Part shown: in pieces, positions 55,250-63,769 of the stretch | Numbering within the stretch: the stretch's first letter is position 1 | Layout: the number at the start of each line of letters is the position of its first letter | Origin: Bradyrhizobium guangzhouense | GTDB lineage: Bacteria > Pseudomonadota > Alphaproteobacteria > Rhizobiales > Xanthobacteraceae | DNA length: 64,000 nt | Direction: 5' to 3' | NCBI RefSeq assembly: GCF_004114955.1 | Contig: NZ_CP030053.1 | Location: 992,001 to 1,056,000, forward strand | Position numbers and translations under genes: made by a program | The notes under the pieces: generated by a model | The model's input: only the letters and a program-made list of their open reading frames with translations | Database searches by the model: none | Told to the model about the DNA's origin: nothing

Positions 55250-56453
55250 GGCACGACCCTCCGGAAACAAGCTTGGCTCTGGACTTCGTTGAGGGCGTCG
55301 TTGCCGCTTGCGCGGTCGGCGCTGAACGGGTTGCGATCGTCGGGATCACGGACATGCCGGGCCGCAGCTCGATCGCAGGCTGCGTTTCGGCATCCAGCGC
55401 GATCTTCACGGGGATGCGCTGCACGATCTTGGTGAAGTTGCCGGTGGCGTTGTCAGGCGGCAATAGGGCGAACTCCTGGCCGCTGGCCGGCGCGATGGAA
55501 TCGACGTGACCGTGCACCACGTGGCCCGGGAACGTGTCGACCTCGATCTCGACCTGCTGACCGGCACGAACGTGGGTCAGCTGGGTCTCCTTGAAATTGG
55601 CGACGACATAGGCGCCCGCGGTGGGCACGATCGACATCAGCTGCGTGCCGGCTTGCACGAACTGGCCGACGCGGAGCGTGCGGTTGCCGATGACGCCGTC
55701 GATCGGCGCGACGATCGTGGTGTAGCCGAGATTGAGCTCGGCCTGATGCTGAAGCGCAGCGGCGCGGACGGCCGCGGCGTTGGCCTGCGCGATCTCGGCC
55801 TTGAGCAGCTCGACTTGCTTGAGAGCGGAGGCAAGATTAGCGGTGTCGCGCTGGATCGCGGCCTCGGCACCGGCGTTGCGCGATTGCGCCTGCTGCGCGT
55901 TCTGCACGCTGCCGTAACCGGTGGCGGCGAGATCGGTGTAGCGCTTGTTCTCCTGCTGCGCAAAAGTCTTTGCGGCGGTGTCGACATCGACGGTCGCCCT
56001 GGCCGCGGCGATCACCGCATCCTGAACGTCGAGCTGCGCCTGCTTGCTGGTGATCGTCGCATTGGCTGCAGCGACATCGGCCTTGGCCTGGTCGAGCGCG
56101 ACACGGAAGTCACGGTCGTCGATCCGGGCGAGCACCTGCCCGGCTTTCACATGCTCGTTATCGCCGACCAGAACGCGGTCGAGATAACCGCTGACCTTCG
56201 GCGCAATGGTGGTGTTGTCGGCCTTCACATAGGCGTCGTCGGTGGAGACCAAGAAGCGGCCGACGGTCCAGTAATCGTAGCCGTACCAGCTGGCGCCGGC
56301 GAGGGCGGCGACAGCGACACCCGCGAGCAAGAGCTTGCGAAAGCTCAGTTTTTGACGAGCCGCGACCTTCTGCGTGACAGGCAAAACACCTTCCGGCGCT
56401 GACGTTGGAACCGCGGCGGCATCGGACTTGGTCGGGTTGGTGTGGACGGTCAT
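55191..56453 (-). CDS. HlyD/EmrA-type membrane fusion protein
   Basis: This 420-residue protein has one membrane anchor at about 42-62 (LLLAGVAVAALAGASWYG), biotinyl-lipoyl-like blocks (DAYVKADNTTIAPKVSGYLD; APIDGVIGNRTLRVGQFVQA), a long coiled coil (about 110-240) and a beta-barrel (IEVDTFPGHVVHGHVDSI). It links the inner-membrane exporter to an outer-membrane channel. Its last 59 bp overlap the exporter gene. It is divergent from the TetR gene at 56544. Confidence 0.93.
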   Translation of the reverse strand: MTVHTNPTKSDAAAVPTSAPEGVLPVTQKVAARQKLSFRKLLLAGVAVAALAGASWYGYDYWTVGRFLVSTDDAYVKADNTTIAPKVSGYLDRVLVGDNEHVKAGQVLARIDDRDFRVALDQAKADVAAANATITSKQAQLDVQDAVIAAARATVDVDTAAKTFAQQENKRYTDLAATGYGSVQNAQQAQSRNAGAEAAIQRDTANLASALKQVELLKAEIAQANAAAVRAAALQHQAELNLGYTTIVAPIDGVIGNRTLRVGQFVQAGTQLMSIVPTAGAYVVANFKETQLTHVRAGQQVEIEVDTFPGHVVHGHVDSIAPASGQEFALLPPDNATGNFTKIVQRIPVKIALDAETQPAIELRPGMSVIPTIATRSAPTAQAATTPSTKSRAKLVSGGSCHVKQPRNLDASAHNAGRDA

Positions 56454-56471
56454 GGCCGCCTCCCTGAATTA

Positions 56472-56528
56472 GGAAACTTGACGATTTCCAAAATAGGACT
56501 AGCTTTGGGACTGTCAATGGAATGACAG
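56472..56528. promoter_or_regulatory. Possible TetR operators in emrA/TetR intergenic region
   Basis: Two inverted repeats lie in the 90-bp gap: GGAAA (56472-56476) with TTTCC (56485-56489), and CTGTCA (56511-56516) with TGACAG (56523-56528), the latter with a six-base spacer. Either could be the TetR site that controls both directions. The second is nearer the TetR start. Confidence 0.5.
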
Positions 56529-56543
56529 ACATCATTTAAAAAC

Positions 56544-57203
56544 ATGGCTCAGGCAAAACCGTCATCAGAGTGTCGTCCGCGCGGGCGGCCGCCGGTGCGC
56601 AGCGACGAGGAGACGAAACGGATCGTCATCGAGGCCGCGCGGCACGCCTTCGCCGTCGATGGCTACGCGGCAACCAGCACCGAAGAGTTGGCGCGCGGCG
56701 CCGGCATCTCCACCAAGACCCTCTACCGGCTGTTTCCGGGCAAGGCAGCACTGTTCGAAGCGATGTGCGCTGACAGGCTCGAGCGGTTGCTCTCCGACGT
56801 CAATCTTCAGGCCAACAACCAGGCCGACATCGAAACCAGCCTGGCCGCCGTGCTGGTTGCCTGTGCCGATCTCGCGCTCGATCCGGAGGTCGTGGCGCTG
56901 CAACGCATGGTGCTGCAGCAATCGGCGACATTCCCCGATCTTGCCGCAAATTTTTACCGGGATGGCATCGCCCGCACCGCCTCAGCTCTCGCTGGCTGGC
57001 TCCGCGATCAGGTCAAGAAGAAGCGCCTCGCGCTCGATGATGTCGATCAGGCCGCGGGCATGATGATCGGCATGATGGTGTCGGCGCCGCAGCGCGCTGC
57101 GATCTACGCCAGCGTGACGCTGCCCTCGCGCAAGGAGATCGAGCGGCGGGCGCAGGCATGTGCCGCAATTCTGCTCGACGGCTGCCGCGGGGCGTCGCGC
57201 TAG
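56544..57203 (+). CDS. TetR-family repressor of the EmrAB-type operon
   Basis: This 219-residue protein has an HTH IVIEAARHAFAVDGYAATST and ARGAGISTKTLYRLFPGKAA (about 27-75), and a C-terminal domain like TetR_C (AefR group; LFEAMCADRLERLLSDVNL, VALQRMVLQQSATFPDLA). It is divergent from the emrA-like gene and probably represses it until a ligand binds. The N-terminal basic GRPPVRS fits minor-groove contact. Confidence 0.92.
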   Translation: MAQAKPSSECRPRGRPPVRSDEETKRIVIEAARHAFAVDGYAATSTEELARGAGISTKTLYRLFPGKAALFEAMCADRLERLLSDVNLQANNQADIETSLAAVLVACADLALDPEVVALQRMVLQQSATFPDLAANFYRDGIARTASALAGWLRDQVKKKRLALDDVDQAAGMMIGMMVSAPQRAAIYASVTLPSRKEIERRAQACAAILLDGCRGASR

Positions 57204-57245
57204 CGACGGCAGGCTTTGACAACTCGCCGTCATCCGACTATATGT

Positions 57246-57257
57246 TTCGCATGCGAA
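57246..57257. promoter_or_regulatory. Perfect 12-bp palindrome at MarR start (autoregulatory operator)
   Basis: TTCGCATGCGAA is a perfect palindrome, with flanks tatatg and gtaaatt that extend its AT-rich context. It overlaps the candidate start codons of the MarR gene (ATG at 57242 and 57251). A MarR dimer bound here would block transcription start or initiation of its own operon. Confidence 0.65.
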
Positions 57258-57712
57258 GTAAATTGCCCGAGGCCAAACATCACCGGCTGATCTACCTCCT
57301 GAGCGTCGCGCAACGGCGATTGCAGCGCTGGATGGCGGCGCAGCCGCAAAACGCGGTGACGCCGGCACAGGCAGGGCTGTTGTTCATCCTCGGCAAGCAG
57401 GACGGCGTCCTGATGGGCGAGGCGGGCGCGGCGCTTGATCTCGGTCCGGCCGGTATTTCGGGCCTGGTCGATCGCAGCGCCGCGGCAAAGCTGATTGAGC
57501 GGCGCGCTGATCGCGAGGACGGCCGCGCCTGGCGGGTGTGGCTGACGCCGAAGGGCCGCACCGCGCTGGCGCAAGCGAAAGCCGATACGTCCGCGATCAA
57601 TGCCGCGCTGACGGAAGGATTTACCAGCGCCGAGATCGATACCGTCGCGCGCTGGCTGACCAGCATTCAGGACAAGTTTCCAAGAGACATCACAAGAGAT
57701 CCAGAGGAATAA
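57251..57712 (+). CDS. MarR-family transcriptional regulator
   Basis: This 153-residue protein has the winged-helix core TPAQAGLLFILGKQDGVLMG and GPAGISGLVDRSAAAKLIER with the wing RADREDGRAWRVWLTPKGR. An ATG at 57242 in the same frame would add three residues; both lie at the 12-bp palindrome. It is 12 bp upstream of an enoyl-CoA hydratase gene, so it likely controls degradation of an acyl-CoA compound, as MarR regulators of aromatic-acid CoA pathways do. Confidence 0.9.
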   Translation: MRSKLPEAKHHRLIYLLSVAQRRLQRWMAAQPQNAVTPAQAGLLFILGKQDGVLMGEAGAALDLGPAGISGLVDRSAAAKLIERRADREDGRAWRVWLTPKGRTALAQAKADTSAINAALTEGFTSAEIDTVARWLTSIQDKFPRDITRDPEE

Positions 57713-57724
57713 GAGGAGATAGTG

Positions 57725-58495
57725 ATGACCGAGCATGTGCGCGTCGAAAACAACAATGGAATCCTCACGCTCACGTTGGCGCGTCCCGACAAGAAGAACG
57801 CGCTGACGGACGCGATGTACGGCAAGCTCGCCGACACCATCGAAGCCGCCGAGTCCGACCCGTCCGTGCGTGTGCTGCTGATCCGCGGCGAGGGCGACAT
57901 GTTTACAGCGGGCAATGACGTCGGCGAATTCGCCGCAGTCGCGTCAGGCAAGTCCGAGGGAAGCCGCAATGTCGGACGCTTCATCCAGTCGCTGGCGCGC
58001 TGCACGCGGCCGCTGGTCGCAGCCGTGCAGGGCCGTGCCGTCGGCGTCGGCACCACGATGCTCCTGCATTGCGATCTGGTCGTGCTTGCAGAGAATACGC
58101 AGTTGTCGACGCCCTTCGTCAGCCTCGCGCTGGTGCCGGAAGCCGCCTCCAGCCTCCTGATGCCGGCGCGGATCGGCTATGCCCGCGCCTATGAGATGTT
58201 TGCACTGGGCGAGACCGTGCCGGCCAAGGCGGCACTGGAGTGGGGCCTCGTCAACCGTGTGGTGCCGCTCGACAAGCTCGATGCCGAGGCGCTTGCGCTC
58301 GCCCAGCGTCTGGCCCGGCAGCCGGCAGGCGCGCTCATCGCGACCAAGAAGCTGATGCGCAACGGCGAGGCACTGGTCGGGCAAATGCAGGCCGAGGGCG
58401 AGCAGTTCGCCAAGCGCCTGCGCACAGCCGAGGCGCGCGAGGCATTCACTGCATTTGCCGAGCGCCGGCCGCCCGACTTCGCGAAGGTTTCGTGA
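57725..58495 (+). CDS. Enoyl-CoA hydratase/isomerase family protein
   Basis: This 256-residue crotonase-fold protein has the oxyanion loops FTAGNDVGEFA and AVQGRAVGVGTTMLLHCDLV and a catalytic-region Glu in LALVPEAASSLLM. The FTAGND wording is closer to the isomerase (ECI-like) branch than to classical hydratases. taagaggagatag sits just before the ATG (57725; a GTG lies one codon upstream). It is in an operon with the MarR gene. The true substrate is unknown. Confidence 0.88.
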   Translation: MTEHVRVENNNGILTLTLARPDKKNALTDAMYGKLADTIEAAESDPSVRVLLIRGEGDMFTAGNDVGEFAAVASGKSEGSRNVGRFIQSLARCTRPLVAAVQGRAVGVGTTMLLHCDLVVLAENTQLSTPFVSLALVPEAASSLLMPARIGYARAYEMFALGETVPAKAALEWGLVNRVVPLDKLDAEALALAQRLARQPAGALIATKKLMRNGEALVGQMQAEGEQFAKRLRTAEAREAFTAFAERRPPDFAKVS

Positions 58496-58619
58496 CGTCC
58501 GAATCTTGCTTATGGACTTGGCAAATCGCGAACGGTCAGCATTTGACTAAAACCTTAACTGAACATTGGCATGTCGCGGTGCAAGGTGGCCTCTCCTGGA
58601 AGTAGGCCCCTTGTGACCC

Positions 58620-60701
58620 ATGGCAATGTTTAAGAAATCGGTAAGCTCGCTCCTCCTGACCTTGATGGCCCTGCTGGCCGCCGGCGCGCTCGCCTCTACG
58701 GCGATCCAGATGGTGGGGGCCTTCGGCCGCTACAACGACAGTCTCGAGACGGCGCGGCTTGCCGCCGCCGACAAGGCGATCTTCCACGGCGTATTGTCCC
58801 TGCGCAACAACAGAGGCGATGCTCAGAGCGCGATCCTCGGCGACGATGATCCGCGCGCAAAGCTCGCGGAGGCCGAGAAGGCGGAGCAGGGTGGCTATGA
58901 TGGCATCAGCGCCGCGCTCGCCACGATCGACTTTGCCCGCCGCGACGAACTGGCGGACAAGCTGAAGCAGGGCTGGGGCGTGGCAGCGCCGCAATTCCAG
59001 CTGTTCTATGATGAAGCCAAGCGTCCCCGTGCCGAGCGCAGGATCGATCGCACCAATTCCTGGTACGATGCCGTCACCAAGGTGATCGACACGGCCAACC
59101 TCGCCTCCACCGCGGTCTCGAACCGTGCCTGGATGAACGATCCCTTCATCGCCCGCATGATCCAGGTTCGCCGCCTCGCCTGGCAGGTGCGCGACCGCTA
59201 TGGCATCCATTGCTCGGTGCTCCGTTCGAACGTCAACAGCAGCAAGCCGCTCGACGACACCCAGAAGCGCTCGCTGGCGCAATGGGACGGCACCATTGCC
59301 TCCGGCTGGGCCGGTATGACCGAGTTGCTGGCCGCAGCCGATGTTCCGGCAGAATTGGTTAGCGCAGCGAAGGATGCGCAGGCCAAGACCGACGGCGTTC
59401 TCAAGCAAATCGGCGATCTCACCAAGAATTTTGACGGCAGCGGCAAGCCGGCGATGGCGGCGGCGGATTGGAATTCGCTGTGCCAGTCGCCGTTCCCGCT
59501 CATTGTCGGTGTCGCAACCAAGGCGCTCGACCAGTCGATCGCGCGAGCCGAGACCGTTCAGGCCAAGGCGCTGACCAATCTCATCGTGCAGTCGCTCGCC
59601 TTCTTGCTGGCGCTCGCCGTGACGCTGGCCGGTGTTTATGTCGTGCGCAACCGCCTGATGCGTCCGGTGCGCGCGATTCTCGACGCGATCGCCCGCATCA
59701 GCGCGCGCGACTATGCGACGCCGGTTCCGCAATCCCGCTATCCCGATGAGTTCGGTACCATGGCCGCCGCGCTCGAAAGCCTGCGCGAGAGCGCGGCCAC
59801 CGCGGAACGTCTCGGTCAGGAACGCGAATCCCAGCAGGCGTTGCAGCTTGCCCGCTCCGGTACTGTCGACGAGGCGTGTCGCAGCTTCGACGACACCGTC
59901 CAGGCGGTGATCCAGAGCGTCGCGGCGTCGGCCAAGGAGCTCGATGCCACCGCGACCGACGTCCGCACGCTGGTGTCGGAATCCAGCAGCCAGACGGCTG
60001 CGGTGTCGTCTGCCGCCGAGCAAGCCACCAACAATCTCGAAAGCATCGCGGCCGCGACCGAGGAGCTCTCGGCCTCCGTCGGCGAAATCTCCGCGCAGGT
60101 GCAGTCCAGCGCACGCGATGCGCGCGAAGCGGTGTCGCAGGTCGAGCAGACCAATGCCACCGTCGAAATCCTCGACCAGACCGCGGGCCGCATCGGCGAA
60201 GTCGTGAAGATGATCCACGCCATTGCCGGCCAGACCAATCTGCTCGCCTTGAACGCCACCATCGAGGCCGCCCGCGCCGGAGAAGCCGGTCGCGGCTTTG
60301 CGGTGGTTGCCGGCGAGGTCAAGAGCCTTGCATCGCAGACCGCGACCGCGACGGAAGAAATCTCGCGCCAGGTCGAGGAAATTCAGGGCGCGACCGGCCA
60401 GGCGGTCGCCGCCATCCGCGCGATCGGGGGCGCCATCAGCGGCATCGACGAGAAGATGACGGCCATTGCCGCCGCGGTCGAACAGCAGCGCGCGGCGACC
60501 ACCGAGATCTCGCGCAACTTCCAGCATGCCGCCCAGGGCACCCGCGAGGTCACCGACACCATCGGCAGCGTGGCCCAGCTCAACCAGGAGACCGGCAATG
60601 CCGGCACGGTGCTGTTCCAGTCCGTGACCAAGATGTCGGCCGATGCTGATCGCCTCCGCGTCGCGGTCGAAGGCTTCCTGGGCGCCGTAAAGTCCGCTTA
60701 A
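58620..60701 (+). CDS. Methyl-accepting chemotaxis protein
   Basis: This 693-residue receptor has TM1 about 12-33, a large periplasmic sensor (about 34-318) of unassigned type, TM2 about 320-342, a HAMP domain ([20 protein letters not shown]) and a cytoplasmic signalling domain whose tip, near 535-560, reads [20 protein letters not shown]. No other chemotaxis gene is adjacent, so it feeds a remote Che system. No C-terminal CheR-binding pentapeptide is seen (ends FLGAVKSA). Confidence 0.93.
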   Translation: MAMFKKSVSSLLLTLMALLAAGALASTAIQMVGAFGRYNDSLETARLAAADKAIFHGVLSLRNNRGDAQSAILGDDDPRAKLAEAEKAEQGGYDGISAALATIDFARRDELADKLKQGWGVAAPQFQLFYDEAKRPRAERRIDRTNSWYDAVTKVIDTANLASTAVSNRAWMNDPFIARMIQVRRLAWQVRDRYGIHCSVLRSNVNSSKPLDDTQKRSLAQWDGTIASGWAGMTELLAAADVPAELVSAAKDAQAKTDGVLKQIGDLTKNFDGSGKPAMAAADWNSLCQSPFPLIVGVATKALDQSIARAETVQAKALTNLIVQSLAFLLALAVTLAGVYVVRNRLMRPVRAILDAIARISARDYATPVPQSRYPDEFGTMAAALESLRESAATAERLGQERESQQALQLARSGTVDEACRSFDDTVQAVIQSVAASAKELDATATDVRTLVSESSSQTAAVSSAAEQATNNLESIAAATEELSASVGEISAQVQSSARDAREAVSQVEQTNATVEILDQTAGRIGEVVKMIHAIAGQTNLLALNATIEAARAGEAGRGFAVVAGEVKSLASQTATATEEISRQVEEIQGATGQAVAAIRAIGGAISGIDEKMTAIAAAVEQQRAATTEISRNFQHAAQGTREVTDTIGSVAQLNQETGNAGTVLFQSVTKMSADADRLRVAVEGFLGAVKSA

Positions 60702-60815
60702 GGCTCCATTCCCGGTTTAACGGAACGCGCGGATCGGCATTGCCGCGCTCGCCCGCGCCCTGTAAATGGTAGCGGTACCAAGCTCTAATGACGGGACTAC
60801 AGGGAGATATCTTCG

Positions 60816-61754
60816 ATGCCGGTCACCCCACACAAGGCCCAGCGCCCCTATCGCGGCGTGTTTCCGGTCGCGCCCACCATCTTCGACGAACGCGGCGAGC
60901 TCGATCTCGAGGGCCAGCGCCGCTGCATCGATTTCATGATCGATGCCGGCTCGAACGGCATTTGCATCCTCGCCAATTTCTCCGAGCAGTTCGTGCTGAC
61001 CGATGCCGAGCGCGAGGCCGTGATGTTTGCGGTGCTCGAGCATGTCGCCGGCCGCGTACCCGTCATCGTCACCACCACCCATTTCAGCTCGGCCGTGTGC
61101 GCAGCGCGCAGCAAGCAGGCAGAGGCCGCAGGGGCTGCCATGGTGATGGTGATGCCGCCCTATCACGGCGCCACCTTCCGCGTGCCTGAAAAAGGCATCG
61201 TCGAATTCTTCAAGGTGCTCTCGGGTGCGATCGACATCCCGATCATGATCCAGGATGCGCCGGTCGCGGGCACGCCGCTGTCGGTCGAGCTGCTGGCGCG
61301 CCTGGCGCGCGAACTTTCCAACGTCCGCTATTTCAAGATCGAGGTAGCAGGCGCAGCCTCAAAACTCCGCAGCTTGATCGAGGCCGGCGGCAAGGACATC
61401 GAGGGCCCCTGGGATGGCGAGGAGGCGATCACGCTGATGGCCGATCTCGACGCGGGTGCGACCGGTGCGATGACCGGCGGCGGCTATCCCGACGGTATCA
61501 GGCAGATCATCGATCCCTATTTTGCGGGCGATCGGGAGAAGGCGAAGGCCGCCTATGAGCGCTGGCTGCCGTTGATCAATTACGAGAACCGCCAATGCGG
61601 CCTGATCGCCTGCAAGGCGATGATGCAGGCTGGCGGCGTGATCAAGTCGGACGCGGTGCGCCATCCTCTGCAACCGCTGCATCCGGCGACGCGTGCCGGG
61701 CTGCTGGAACTCGCCAAGGAGCGCGACGCGCTGGCGCTGCGGTGGGGCAAGTAG
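60816..61754 (+). CDS. DapA-family aldolase/dehydratase (L-2-keto-3-deoxyarabonate dehydratase-like)
   Basis: This 312-residue TIM-barrel protein has GVFPVAPTIFDERGELDLEG and SNGICILANFSEQFVLTDAE, wording seen in the keto-deoxy-sugar-acid dehydratase group. The Schiff-base Lys is in RYFKIEVAG. Where typical DHDPS has a catalytic Tyr (YN-P), this protein reads MIQDAP, so chemistry differs from lysine-pathway DHDPS. It stands alone and is convergent with the DUF1045 gene. A role in pentonate catabolism is an inference. Confidence 0.83.
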   Translation: MPVTPHKAQRPYRGVFPVAPTIFDERGELDLEGQRRCIDFMIDAGSNGICILANFSEQFVLTDAEREAVMFAVLEHVAGRVPVIVTTTHFSSAVCAARSKQAEAAGAAMVMVMPPYHGATFRVPEKGIVEFFKVLSGAIDIPIMIQDAPVAGTPLSVELLARLARELSNVRYFKIEVAGAASKLRSLIEAGGKDIEGPWDGEEAITLMADLDAGATGAMTGGGYPDGIRQIIDPYFAGDREKAKAAYERWLPLINYENRQCGLIACKAMMQAGGVIKSDAVRHPLQPLHPATRAGLLELAKERDALALRWGK

Positions 61755-61797
61755 GGCCACACGGCTACTAGCATCGCTGTCGGCCAAAACCTCCGCC

Positions 61798-61833
61798 GTC
61801 GTCCCGGACAAGCGCGCGGCGATCCGGGACGAC
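61798..61833. terminator. Strong hairpin between convergent genes (repeat type C)
   Basis: Perfect 11-bp arms GTCGTCCCGGA (61798-61808) and TCCGGGACGAC (61823-61833) surround a 14-base loop. It is located between the DapA-like gene and the convergent DUF1045 gene. There is no T-run, so it may stop transcription poorly; it also belongs to the repeat type seen at 48560-48691. Confidence 0.55.
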
Positions 61834-61858
61834 ACCGAGGGTGTTTCGTGAGCGTTGG

Positions 61859-62557
61859 CTAACTCACCAGCCTCCACTCGCCGATGATGCGGAAGCGCGC
61901 CTTGGCATCATCCTGCTTGAACAGCGCGATGCGATCGATCGCAAGCGTGTCCAACCGCAGCCCCGCAAACCTTGCCCGCAGCATCTCCAGGATTGGCCCA
62001 CGCCGCTCCGCATCCAGCCGTCCCGTCAGCGTCATGTGGAAGCGAAATTCTTCCATCACGTAAGGGTAGCCCCAGCGGTCGAGATACTCGCGCTGCCGCT
62101 CACTGAGCTTTTCGGGCTTGCGTCGCGCACGATCGTCCGCCGTCAGGGCGGGGCGGAAGCAATCGAAATCGCGGACGCAATCGGCAGCGAGCTGTTGAAG
62201 CGTGTCGACCGGCTCGGCCGGAACGACGGCGATGAAACCGCTGATGGAATCGACGATTGGGCGGATGAGCGGGATCGGGCGCGCCTTGGCGGCAAATGTC
62301 GCGCAGGCCGCTGCGAGCTCGGCCTCGGCCTTGCCTGAGACCAGCGCCATCGGCGCCTTGAGCGTGCCGTGAAAGCCGTATTTGCGGGGATCGGCGGTGA
62401 CGTCGCGCCAGTCGGCGGCGACGCGGAGGGCGTCGCCGTGAAAGGGCAGCTCGTCACCGGTGTAAGCATCATAGCCGAGCAGCTCGGCGCCGAAGCGGGT
62501 GAGCGCGTGGTCGGCGCCGGCGGCAAAATAGATCGCGTAGCGGGGAAAATCTGTCAT
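61859..62557 (-). CDS. DUF1045 phosphonate-operon protein (2H phosphoesterase-like)
   Basis: This 232-residue protein has two HxT motifs, YGFHGTLKAPM and FRFHMTLTGRL, the paired catalytic histidine motifs of 2H phosphoesterases. DUF1045 genes are regular members of phn (C-P lyase) operons in alphaproteobacteria; a cyclic-phosphodiester or related step has been proposed. The ATG at 62555-62557 is used. It is 18 bp after phnM on the same strand. Confidence 0.85.
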   Translation of the reverse strand: MTDFPRYAIYFAAGADHALTRFGAELLGYDAYTGDELPFHGDALRVAADWRDVTADPRKYGFHGTLKAPMALVSGKAEAELAAACATFAAKARPIPLIRPIVDSISGFIAVVPAEPVDTLQQLAADCVRDFDCFRPALTADDRARRKPEKLSERQREYLDRWGYPYVMEEFRFHMTLTGRLDAERRGPILEMLRARFAGLRLDTLAIDRIALFKQDDAKARFRIIGEWRLVS

Positions 62558-62575
62558 CAGCAAAGCATAGCCAAT

Positions 62576-63769
62576 TTATGCAGCAACGACAGTCTCGCGC
62601 GGTGTCGCCGCGATGCCGGCCAGCCGCGTCGCATCGGTAAGATGCACGAGCTTGCCGGCCGCAATGACAGCGACCAGCCGCGGCCGCAGCGGCGTGCTGT
62701 CGTCGACGAGCAGAATGTCGGCGCGACGGCCTTGAGCGAGCGTGCCGCGATCGGTCAGCCCGGTGGCCTGTGCCGGTGCCGACGAGATCAGCTTCCACGC
62801 CTCGGTCAGCGGCAGCACGCCATCGGCGGCAAGCCGGAATGCGGCGTGCAGCGGCGCCGGATAATAATAGTCCGAGGCCAGCACCGAGCAGAGCCCCTTT
62901 GCGATCATGTCCGACGCCCTGGTCCAACCGGTGTGGCTGCCGCCGCGCACGACATTCGGAGCGCCGTAGACGATGGCATCGCCATGATCGGCTGCCTCGC
63001 GCGCCGTCTCCTCGTTGACCGGAAACTCGGCGAGCCTCACGCCCATGCCGCGAAAATCCCGACGCATTGCCGGCGTCTCATCGTCATGCGACAGCATCCG
63101 CACCTCAGCCGCGCGAGCCGCTGCTGCGAGCCGGGTGATCGAGGCCGGAACATCGGCCGCGCGCGAAACGATATGCGCGACGAGCTTGTCGAAATCCTCG
63201 CTGGACAGGCCGGTGCGCTCCACCATGCGGTTGCGCTTGCGCGGATTGGAGATGTCGGCAACGACCCCGTCCATATGGTCGTTGAAGGCGAACAGGTCGA
63301 CGCGGCCTTCGGCCAGCCACTGACTGATCTCGTCCTCGGCATCGAGATTGAAGGTTTCGTGCCGCAAATGGAAACGGGTGTCGGCAGCGAAGTGCGGGCG
63401 CTGCCGCTCGATCGCCTCGAGCAAGCGCCGTGCGTTGTCGGCGCTGCGCAGGCCCGGCTCCCACGACCAGGTCGTGGCGTGGAACACCGTGGTGATACCG
63501 TTGCTGATGACCTGGCGGTCGGTGTCCTCGAGCGCGAGGTCGATCGGGAAATCGACGCCGGCGCGCGGCATCATCTGCCGCTCGAAGGCGTCGCCATGCA
63601 GGTCGACGATTCCAGGCAGCACCAGCAGGTTGCGCGCATCGATCGCAAGCCGCGCGCGGCCGCGTGTCGCATCGATCTGCGCAATGTCGGTTCCGGATAG
63701 GGCGAGCGATGTTTCGGCAAGCGCGGAGCCAATCAGGGTCCGGCCACCCTCGATGAAAATGTCTGTCAC
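62576..63769 (-). CDS. phnM: Alpha-D-ribose 1-methylphosphonate 5-triphosphate diphosphatase PhnM
   Basis: This 397-residue amidohydrolase-fold enzyme releases pyrophosphate from the triphosphate intermediate of C-P lyase metabolism. Metal-site motifs are GIVDLHGDAFERQMMPR, FNDHMDG, MLSHDDETP and LASDYYYPAPL. Family-typical VFHATTWSWEPGLR is present. It overlaps the upstream acetyltransferase gene stop (ATGA), and is followed by the DUF1045 gene. The rest of the operon is outside the window. Confidence 0.95.
   Translation of the reverse strand: MTDIFIEGGRTLIGSALAETSLALSGTDIAQIDATRGRARLAIDARNLLVLPGIVDLHGDAFERQMMPRAGVDFPIDLALEDTDRQVISNGITTVFHATTWSWEPGLRSADNARRLLEAIERQRPHFAADTRFHLRHETFNLDAEDEISQWLAEGRVDLFAFNDHMDGVVADISNPRKRNRMVERTGLSSEDFDKLVAHIVSRAADVPASITRLAAAARAAEVRMLSHDDETPAMRRDFRGMGVRLAEFPVNEETAREAADHGDAIVYGAPNVVRGGSHTGWTRASDMIAKGLCSVLASDYYYPAPLHAAFRLAADGVLPLTEAWKLISSAPAQATGLTDRGTLAQGRRADILLVDDSTPLRPRLVAVIAAGKLVHLTDATRLAGIAATPRETVVAA

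Noticed and set aside
58536..60527. 663-codon minus-strand frame opposite the chemoreceptor gene
   Set aside because: It mirrors the MCP coding sequence; repeated GLGG-type strings come from Ala-rich codons read backwards.
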